Origin: Gammaproteobacteria bacterium
Lineage (GTDB): Bacteria; Pseudomonadota; Gammaproteobacteria; HK1
Reading direction: 5' to 3'
Length of the DNA stretch: 5,979 nt
Assembly: GCA_013042035.1 (NCBI GenBank)
Contig: JABDQX010000310.1
Location: forward strand, 1 to 5,979
Positions 1 to 4,688 of this stretch are shown here, in pieces. The stretch's first letter is position 1; every line of letters begins with the position of its first letter. Under the pieces are notes generated by a model. The model saw nothing but the letters and a program-made list of their open reading frames with translations. It searched no databases and was not told the origin of the DNA. Both the position numbers and the translations under genes were made by a program.

Positions 1-1
1 G

Positions 2-88
2 GTTTATACCGGTGGTGCCGTATACGGCCAACCGGCGATCCAGGCCGTCTTCTCGGTGGATTTTATTCCCGATATGTCGGCGGGCTAG
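2..88 (+). CDS. C-terminal end of an unrecognised protein (partial, runs off left edge)
   Basis: The frame starting at base 2 is open from the window edge to a TAG at 86-88 and gives 28 residues, beginning VYTGGAVYGQPAIQ and ending FIPDMSAG. Codon use looks like that of the neighbouring genes, with many G or C third positions, and this frame gives the plus strand a gene converging on the aldo/keto reductase. The fragment alternates hydrophobic and small residues, which would suit beta strands, but it is too short to assign a family. The stop shares the palindrome CTAG (85-88) with the stop of the opposing gene, so the two coding regions overlap by four bases and no terminator fits between them. 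The function is unknown; the gene might also be a chance open frame. Confidence 0.5.
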   Translation, partial: VYTGGAVYGQPAIQAVFSVDFIPDMSAG

Positions 89-897
89 GGGAGCGCCTGA
101 CGCATCTTCAGAACATTGTCCTCAAGATGCCCGGGATTGATGGTGCCGATGATCACGCTGCCGACCCCCGGATGAGCGAAGATCATCTCGAAAGTCTTCC
201 GGATCGGATCCGCTGCCGGGGAACTTGCCGCGTGACCACTGTCCAGCGCTTTTTTGATGAGAACCCCTTTCCCCTGGGCGTGGCAATAATCGATGACGGG
301 CAGATCGTGATCATGGGCGAGATTCCAGGTGACCATGACGCAATCGGCCTGCTTTGCCGCCAGAATTCCACCTGCCACCGTTTTTGTCGACATACCCGAC
401 GCGATAATTTTGCCCTCGCGCTTTAACGCATCCAGTGTTTCCAGGGCGCCGTGGTGTTCGATGATCTCCCGGTCATTGCCATCGGAATGGATCAACAGGA
501 TATCGATGCGATCCGTTCCAAGGCGTTCCAGGCTGCGTTCCACGCTCATTCGGATGTGTTCAGGTGTGAAGCGGTAGAGCGATTTTCCTGATGCCGGGTC
601 GAATTCCTCGCCCGCCTTCGAGCAAATAACCCACGCATTCCTCGTGCCGCGCAGCAATTTGCCGAGGCGCTCTTCGCTGGTGCCGTAGGCGGGCGCCGTA
701 TCGATGAGATTGATACCCAGATCGCGGGCATGGGAGAGCAGATAACCGGCCTCCGCGTCATTGGGGATCGTAAAGGATTTTGGGTATTTGACACCTTTGA
801 CCCTTCCCAGTTTCACGGTGCCGAGCCCGATTCGACTGATTTCCAGTCCGGCCATCCGTGTTTTTGGTGTGTTGTTCAGGTCGACGAAATCTTTCAT
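85..897 (-). CDS. Aldo/keto reductase family oxidoreductase
   Basis: This 270-residue protein is a cytosolic NAD(P)H-dependent reductase of the aldo/keto reductase superfamily, a TIM-barrel fold reducing aldehydes or ketones to alcohols. The catalytic tetrad is visible: D66 and Y71 in DTAPAYG, K94 in CSKAG and H137 in LLIHSDG. The segment SEERLGKLL (74-82) follows the catalytic Tyr as is usual, and SVIIGTINPGHLEDNV (247-262) is the expected C-terminal cofactor phosphate-binding region. An insert-like GRVKGVKYPKSFTIPND (31-47) separates the first strand from the first helix and may mark a subfamily. The length is at the short end of the family and nothing is missing. It starts 12 bp after the stop of the FAD oxidoreductase, so it is probably the last gene of that operon. 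The first ATG lacks a clear Shine-Dalgarno sequence; M15 is a less likely alternative. The substrate cannot be read from the sequence; the neighbours hint at a sugar or sugar-derived carbonyl. Confidence 0.93.
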   Translation of the reverse strand: MKDFVDLNNTPKTRMAGLEISRIGLGTVKLGRVKGVKYPKSFTIPNDAEAGYLLSHARDLGINLIDTAPAYGTSEERLGKLLRGTRNAWVICSKAGEEFDPASGKSLYRFTPEHIRMSVERSLERLGTDRIDILLIHSDGNDREIIEHHGALETLDALKREGKIIASGMSTKTVAGGILAAKQADCVMVTWNLAHDHDLPVIDYCHAQGKGVLIKKALDSGHAASSPAADPIRKTFEMIFAHPGVGSVIIGTINPGHLEDNVLKMRQALP

Positions 898-909
898 GGG
901 GTTACTTTT

Positions 910-2103
910 TCAAAAGATCTCATCCCAAACCGCCTCGGCAATAGTCGGTCGTGGCAGGATGGCGAGTTCGACGGGAGGAGAGGGTAGGGTGCTTTTTTCG
1001 AGAGGGGGCAGATAGGCCATAACCTTTTCCGCGAGATCGGGCGCCAGGGCCAGTTTGGTTGGCCAGCCAATGATGAGATTTTTGTGTTGTGCGACAAATG
1101 CGCTGTCGGGCAGCGTCAGCGTGCTTTGTTTGGGTTCTGCCCGATCGACCCGCAGCGTTGCCCAGTGCGCCTGCGTGGGTTCTACCCAGGGCAAGAGTTC
1201 ATGGAGCGTTGATTCGGCCTTTTTGATTTGCCCTGGCACATCCCGTTTCGTTCCGGATTCGGCCAGTTCTCCCCCCATATACCAAACCGTATCTTGGTTT
1301 TTTGTGTAGTGGGTCGTGATGGTAACAAGCGGACGTGTCCCACCGGACAGGCAGTGGGCGTAGAGTGATGGCGCCGTTTGGCGCTTGAATTTTACCATCA
1401 CCATGTGTAGCGGCCGCCGTTGCATTCTGGGCGAGGGGAGAGCCAGCCGTTTGGCAACGGCCTCGTATCCTTCACCGCAGCAGATAACCAGCCGCTTCGG
1501 ACGGAGGGTAAGATCATGGGCCGGAAATGTCAGAGCCGTTACATTTCCCTCGATAGTTTCAAGGTGATAGTCATCCGGGCCCGCCTGAAAGATGCGATTG
1601 GTGACAGGTTCGGCAAGCTTTTTGATCAGGCTTTGTACATTCAGGACCAGTTCGTTCAGGCGATAGACAGCGCCATGGAACCGGTCATCCTGAAATAGGC
1701 TGGGACGGGCATGGAAGGGTACGCGGGAAATGCGCTCTCGCAGGGCATGGCTTGCAAAAAAGGCCGTCATGCGGGCGCCGAGGGATTCTCTTGACCACAG
1801 GTAGTGGGCGTCTGAAAGAATATCCACCCCACGCAGATCGATTTGTCCGGAGCCCTCGAGACAGGTCTGCCAGATGACCGGCATGTCCCTGATGGCGTTG
1901 GATGCCGTGGTCAGCGCGCCATGCAGGGCGTATTTGACGCCACCGTGAATGATTCCCTGGGAGCGGATCGTCTGAGCGCCACCCAGTTGGTCCTTTTCCA
2001 GCAGGATCGCGCTATAGCCTGCCTGAACGGCACGATTGAGTGTCCAGAGCCCCGAAACGCCACCGCCGAGGATGACAATGTCGACGGTGATCTGCTGCAT
2101 CAT
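910..2103 (-). CDS. FAD-dependent oxidoreductase, DAO (D-amino acid oxidase/GlpD-like) type
   Basis: The chosen start gives 397 residues. An N-terminal Rossmann motif GGGVSG (13-18) lies in VDIVILGGGVSGLW, and E36 in LLEKDQLGG is placed to bind the adenosine ribose. SQGIIHGGVKY (48-58) resembles the second conserved block of the DAO superfamily (glycerol-3-phosphate dehydrogenase, 2-hydroxyglutarate oxidase). NLIIGWPTKLALAPDLAEKV near the C-terminus resembles the closing FAD-contact segment. There is no signal peptide or membrane segment, so a cytosolic or peripherally attached flavoprotein oxidising a hydroxyl or amine is expected. The frame is open up to 2172, but that longer start would overlap gmhB by 50 bases and add 23 residues before the FAD motif; the ATG at 2101-2103 (or 2098-2100) puts the motif near the N-terminus and leaves a 19-bp gap after gmhB. 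Neither start has a strong ribosome binding site, so translational coupling to gmhB is likely. The substrate is unknown. Confidence 0.88.
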   Translation of the reverse strand: MMQQITVDIVILGGGVSGLWTLNRAVQAGYSAILLEKDQLGGAQTIRSQGIIHGGVKYALHGALTTASNAIRDMPVIWQTCLEGSGQIDLRGVDILSDAHYLWSRESLGARMTAFFASHALRERISRVPFHARPSLFQDDRFHGAVYRLNELVLNVQSLIKKLAEPVTNRIFQAGPDDYHLETIEGNVTALTFPAHDLTLRPKRLVICCGEGYEAVAKRLALPSPRMQRRPLHMVMVKFKRQTAPSLYAHCLSGGTRPLVTITTHYTKNQDTVWYMGGELAESGTKRDVPGQIKKAESTLHELLPWVEPTQAHWATLRVDRAEPKQSTLTLPDSAFVAQHKNLIIGWPTKLALAPDLAEKVMAYLPPLEKSTLPSPPVELAILPRPTIAEAVWDEIF

Positions 2104-2122
2104 TCTCTGGTCAAGCCGTATT

Positions 2123-2680
2123 TCAGACGCTTTGCCGCCCAATAATCCAATCGGCCACTGCCCGGAGATCATCGAAGATCAATGTTCCCTCGGGTAACGA
2201 ACCATGGGGTAATGAACTATTGGCGATGGTTCTGTTTCCCTTGCCGGTTTTGACCAGCAAGGGGATGGCGTTCACTGCCATGCCTGCCTGCAGATCGCGC
2301 AGGTTGTCCCCCACCATAAAGCAGGTTTCCGGTGTGCCAAGGGCATCGATGAGCTGATTCATCAGACCGGCCTTGGGTTTTCTGCACTCGCAATCATCAT
2401 CCGGTCCGTGGGGGCAAAATACGATTTTGCTGATTTCCCCGCCGGCGGCGATAGCCAGTTGCTGCAATTTATCGTGTATGCCCGCCAGATCCCGCAGCGT
2501 CAATAAACCAGGGGCAATCCCGGACTGATTGGTTGCCACGGCCACCGTATAGCCATTATTGCTGAGACGCGCGATGGCCGCCATGGCGCCCGGTAGTGCT
2601 ATGTATTGGTCAGCGGTTCGGATGAAATTTTCCGAGTCTTCGTTGATAACGCCATCTCTATCAAGAATTACAAGTTTCAT
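2123..2680 (-). CDS. gmhB: D-glycero-beta-D-manno-heptose 1,7-bisphosphate 7-phosphatase
   Basis: This 185-residue cytosolic HAD-IIIA phosphatase removes the 7-phosphate from heptose 1,7-bisphosphate during synthesis of the nucleotide-activated heptose for the lipopolysaccharide inner core. HAD motif I is DRDGVIN, with nucleophile D7 and acid/base D9. Motif II is ATNQSG with T50. The lysine of CRKPKAG (K101 or K103) follows, and motif IV is VGDNLRD, with D125 and D129 for Mg2+. The zinc loop typical of GmhB is complete: C89, H91, C97 and C99. The length is close to the usual 180-190. The related histidinol-phosphatase domain of HisB shares these motifs, but the neighbouring gmhA favours GmhB. 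The gene lies 136 bp downstream of gmhA, probably with its own promoter, and is followed after 19 bp by the FAD oxidoreductase. Upstream of the ATG only a weak GGGT stands in for a Shine-Dalgarno sequence. Confidence 0.93.
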   Translation of the reverse strand: MKLVILDRDGVINEDSENFIRTADQYIALPGAMAAIARLSNNGYTVAVATNQSGIAPGLLTLRDLAGIHDKLQQLAIAAGGEISKIVFCPHGPDDDCECRKPKAGLMNQLIDALGTPETCFMVGDNLRDLQAGMAVNAIPLLVKTGKGNRTIANSSLPHGSLPEGTLIFDDLRAVADWIIGRQSV

Positions 2681-2749
2681 TGGCTACCCGGGGTAAATGC
2701 AAAACTAACAGCCTGTTTGGTTAAAGGGGATCGTAGCGAAAAAGCGGAG

Positions 2750-2777
2750 TTTATATGGAATAAATTGGTATTGTGAG
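2750..2777 (-). promoter_or_regulatory. Candidate sigma-70 promoter for gmhB and the redox genes
   Basis: On the minus strand, CTCACA (2772-2777, four of six matches to TTGACA) is followed after 16 bp by TATAAA (2750-2755, five of six matches to TATAAT). It lies in a locally AT-rich part of the gmhA-gmhB gap, about 70 bp upstream of the gmhB start. This would let gmhB, the FAD oxidoreductase and the aldo/keto reductase be transcribed separately from gmhA. The call rests on pattern matching only. Confidence 0.35.
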
Positions 2778-2783
2778 ATCATT

Positions 2784-2830
2784 TTTAACGTCGCTAGGGG
2801 GGCAAGTTTAACGCCGCTAGGGTGTGCAAG
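2784..2830 (+). repeat. Imperfect 23/24-bp tandem direct repeat over the gmhA stop codon
   Basis: Two adjacent copies are present, 2784-2806 and 2807-2830. Both start TTTAACG, share CGCTAGGG and end CAAG; about 21 of 24 aligned positions match, with two substitutions and one single-base indel. The second copy contains the last codons and the TAG stop of gmhA (2817-2819); the first copy lies just downstream of the gene. It looks like a local duplication that copied the gene end into the intergenic region. No function is evident. Confidence 0.8.
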
Positions 2831-3401
2831 ATGAGTTTGGCGCACAGCTTATCCGATTTTCCAATTCCTCACACAACCAGTGACCGATAAACAGATGGGC
2901 TTCCTGAATGCGGGCGGTTTCCGTGTGCGGGATCCGCAGTACATAGTCGGCAATCCCGGCCAGCTTTCCGCCGGATTGACCGCTCCAGCCCCAGGTCCGC
3001 GCCCCGATCTTCTTTCCCGCCGCCATGGCGTCGATGACATTCGGGCTATTACCGGAGGTGGACAAGCCGATGATCAAATCTTCCGGTCTGCAAAGTGCCT
3101 GGACCTGACGCGTAAATACCGATGAATAACCATAATCATTGGCATGGGCTGTCAGAATCGATGTATCGACCGTTAACGCCATGGCGGCGAGCGGTTGCCG
3201 TTCGCTCTTGTAACGAACGACAAACTCGGCGGCCAGATGCTGGCAATCCGCGGCGCTGCCGCCGTTGCCCATAAACAGGATCTTTCCACCGGAGTGAAAA
3301 CACCCCGCCATGTGATCGGCGAGAAGATGGCAGGTAGCCTCGACGGATGTCAGTTGCCGGAATAGACGATTGTGCCGATCAAGCGCGTCGATAAAAGACA
3401 T
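2817..3401 (-). CDS. gmhA: Phosphoheptose isomerase (sedoheptulose 7-phosphate isomerase)
   Basis: This 194-residue SIS-domain enzyme, normally a cytosolic homotetramer, converts D-sedoheptulose 7-phosphate to D-glycero-D-manno-heptose 7-phosphate, the first step of lipopolysaccharide-core heptose synthesis. A helical N-terminus leads into FMGNGGSAADCQHLAAEF (43-60), then the phosphate-binding LSTSGNSPNV (113-122) and the C-terminal RIQEAHLFIGH (164-174). H55 and E59, and Q166 and H174, match the E. coli GmhA active-site residues H61, E65, Q172 and H180 with a constant offset of six. These residues favour GmhA over its paralogue DiaA, which has a similar size but lacks the catalytic set. AAGG at 3410-3413 is a fair ribosome binding site 8 bp before the ATG. 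The C-terminal tail (CAPNSSCTP) is encoded partly by one copy of a tandem repeat and may have been altered by it. It follows the ribH-like gene by 76 bp. Confidence 0.92.
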   Translation of the reverse strand: MSFIDALDRHNRLFRQLTSVEATCHLLADHMAGCFHSGGKILFMGNGGSAADCQHLAAEFVVRYKSERQPLAAMALTVDTSILTAHANDYGYSSVFTRQVQALCRPEDLIIGLSTSGNSPNVIDAMAAGKKIGARTWGWSGQSGGKLAGIADYVLRIPHTETARIQEAHLFIGHWLCEELENRISCAPNSSCTP

Positions 3402-3477
3402 GATTTATACCTTGGCTCACAAACACGTCCAGCCGCAACATATGGATTTTCATAGAGATCATAACCGAAGGAAGTTG

Positions 3478-3885
3478 CTAGTCGTCCTTCATAACCTTTA
3501 CCAACGCCTTGACGGCATTGCGCGCGTAAGGTCTGACACGCGATGGTATTTGATCGGGTAATATTTCCGGGCCGAGTATGCCGACCCCGACGGGTTTCAT
3601 CAGCTCCAGTTGAAGCCCGATGATGGCGCTTACCACGGCCTGCGCCATGACAAGTCCGTGTTTTGTTTCCCCTTTCTCTATGATGCCGAGAACGACGGCC
3701 CCATCCACGCGACTGTCGCTCAATACCCGCTTCAGAGCAAGCGGTTTTTCCATGGATCCCGGCACCCAAGCCTCTTCCACTATATTGAGCCCATTTTGTT
3801 TTGCAAAGTTTCTGACCTCGTCCAGCATTTCATTCGCTTCTTTCTGGTGAAAGGAACCAATGACGATAGCAATGTTTTTCGGCAT
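3478..3885 (-). CDS. ribH: 6,7-dimethyl-8-ribityllumazine synthase family protein, divergent (archaeal-like)
   Basis: The chosen start gives 135 residues. Lumazine synthase condenses 5-amino-6-ribitylaminouracil with 3,4-dihydroxy-2-butanone 4-phosphate in riboflavin synthesis and usually forms pentamers or 60-mer shells. Family signs are AIVIGSFH near the N-terminus (aromatic F12), WVPGSMEKPLALK (40-52), GIIEKGETKH (67-76, with the catalytic-type H76) and an arginine in PSRVRPYA (R116 or R118) where the family has its phosphate-binding Arg. The ends KPVGVGILGP and RPYARNAVKALVKVM look more like archaeal lumazine synthases than the usual proteobacterial form; that judgement is from memory. 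The frame stays open to 3969, but the extra 28 residues are not family-like and begin inside the -35 box of a good promoter, so M29 at 3883-3885 is preferred. Its ribosome binding site is weak. No ribD, ribE, ribBA or nusB lies beside it. A paralogue with another role is possible. Confidence 0.7.
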   Translation of the reverse strand: MPKNIAIVIGSFHQKEANEMLDEVRNFAKQNGLNIVEEAWVPGSMEKPLALKRVLSDSRVDGAVVLGIIEKGETKHGLVMAQAVVSAIIGLQLELMKPVGVGILGPEILPDQIPSRVRPYARNAVKALVKVMKDD

Positions 3886-3938
3886 GTATCTGTACTCATT
3901 TATATTTTCAGGCAACGGTGCCCTGGTCGGAACGCTGG

Positions 3939-3969
3939 ATAATAGCAGATCGTATTGATAGCATGTCAA
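3939..3969 (-). promoter_or_regulatory. Probable sigma-70 promoter for the ribH-like gene
   Basis: On the minus strand a perfect TTGACA (3964-3969) is followed after 19 bp by TATTAT (3939-3944, five of six), preceded by TGC, which makes an extended -10 (TGCTATTAT). The spacer is longer than the optimal 17 bp; the extended -10 could compensate. Transcription would start near 3932 and leave a leader of about 45 bases before the ATG at 3885, too short for an FMN riboswitch. Confidence 0.55.
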
Positions 3970-4005
3970 AACGACCCCAATAAACCCTCAATGTGAAAAT
4001 ATCCC

Positions 4006-4533
4006 ATGAAACCTACCATTCGTGGCACGCATTCGAATTATCTCAATCACTTGTCATCGACCGGAAAACCGGTGCGGATAACCCGTTGGCTGATGTTGGT
4101 GGCACTCATCGTCATCCTCGATCAGGGCTCGAAATATCTGGCGAGCGCCGTGCTCGCCCCTCACGTCCCCGTGCCGGTACTATCGTTTCTCAGTTTCACG
4201 CTGACCCATAATCCGGGAGCCGCCTTTAGTTTTCTGAGCGATGCCGGCGGTTGGCAGCGCTGGTTATTTGCCGGTCTGTCCATAGTGATCAGCATCGTAC
4301 TTGTCCACTGGTTGCGCGGCATACCACGTGGCCAGCTTCTGTTACCCGCGGCATTGACGTTGGTGTTGGGCGGGGCGCTTGGGAACCTGTGGGACCGGCT
4401 GGTATTCGGCGCTGTCGTGGACTTTATCGATCTACACTATCAGGGCTGGCACTGGCCCACCTTCAACGTAGCCGATTCCGCCATTACCGTGGGTGCGTTT
4501 TTACTTTTCGTGACCCTGATCCGTAAGGATTAG
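4006..4533 (+). CDS. lspA: Lipoprotein signal peptidase (signal peptidase II)
   Basis: This 175-residue inner-membrane aspartyl peptidase cleaves the signal peptide of prolipoproteins after Lgt has added diacylglycerol to the conserved cysteine. Four membrane segments can be seen at roughly 26-46, 85-102, 110-127 and 156-173. Conserved blocks are DQGSKYL (39-45), THNPGAAFSFL (67-77), GALGNLWDR (123-131), VVDFIDLH (137-144) and FNVADSAI (153-160). The catalytic pair is D139 and D157, spaced like the pair in Pseudomonas LspA. The N-terminal tail before the first membrane segment is about 25 residues; a GTG at 4072 with GGA seven bases upstream would give a 153-residue protein and could be the real start, because the ATG at 4006 has no clear ribosome binding site. 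The usual upstream partner ileS is not here; the neighbours on both sides are on the other strand, so the gene is probably transcribed alone. Confidence 0.95.
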   Translation: MKPTIRGTHSNYLNHLSSTGKPVRITRWLMLVALIVILDQGSKYLASAVLAPHVPVPVLSFLSFTLTHNPGAAFSFLSDAGGWQRWLFAGLSIVISIVLVHWLRGIPRGQLLLPAALTLVLGGALGNLWDRLVFGAVVDFIDLHYQGWHWPTFNVADSAITVGAFLLFVTLIRKD

Positions 4534-4538
4534 CGGCT

Positions 4539-4573
4539 CTTAGAGCGTGTGATTCATTCAGGCACGCTCTAAG
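4539..4573. repeat. Perfect 11-bp inverted repeat downstream of lspA
   Basis: CTTAGAGCGTG (4539-4549) and CACGCTCTAAG (4563-4573) are exact reverse complements around a 13-base loop. The stem starts 6 bp after the lspA stop, where a terminator would be expected, but neither strand has a run of T after it. It may be an unusual or factor-assisted terminator, an RNA-stabilising 3' hairpin or a copy of a dispersed palindromic repeat. Confidence 0.8.
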
Positions 4574-4578
4574 GTTCT

Positions 4579-4603
4579 AAAAACGCCATGAAACCGGATG
4601 GCG
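4579..4603 (-). terminator. Rho-independent terminator of glnD
   Basis: Read on the minus strand, CGCCAT (4598-4603), an 8-base loop and ATGGCG (4584-4589) form a six-pair stem, extendable by G-U pairs, directly followed by TTTTT (4579-4583). It lies about 85 bases past the glnD stop and has the right orientation for that gene. It would also shield lspA from antisense transcription. Confidence 0.7.
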
Positions 4604-4688
4604 CCGAAAATAATCCTGTATTCAAGGTTTCTGTGCGAATCCGCGTTTGTGATTGTAAAAGTTCAGAATTCAGGCGTTGGAAGTAGAT

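Noticed and set aside
2702..2720. Possible minus-strand terminator in the gmhA-gmhB gap (AACA GGC TGTT followed by AGTTTT)
   Set aside because: The stem has only four A/T-rich pairs around a three-base loop before a mismatch, and it lies downstream of the candidate gmhB promoter, so termination there would silence gmhB.
2817..3401. DiaA (DnaA-associated SIS protein) as the identity of the SIS-domain gene
   Set aside because: The GmhA catalytic residues (H55, E59, Q166, H174) are all present and gmhB is adjacent, which favours the isomerase.
3350..3769. A 139-codon minus-strand open frame overlapping ribH and gmhA
   Set aside because: It overlaps two recognisable genes in a different frame, and its translation is rich in Arg, Gly and Thr with no family features; it is a shadow of the GC-rich coding sequence.
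3886..3932. FMN riboswitch in the leader of the ribH-like gene
   Set aside because: The predicted leader is about 45 bases, far shorter than an FMN aptamer, and none of its conserved segments was seen.
3886..3969. Longer start for the ribH-like gene at 3969
   Set aside because: The extra 28 residues are unlike the lumazine synthase N-terminus, and the ATG would sit in the -35 box of the likely promoter.
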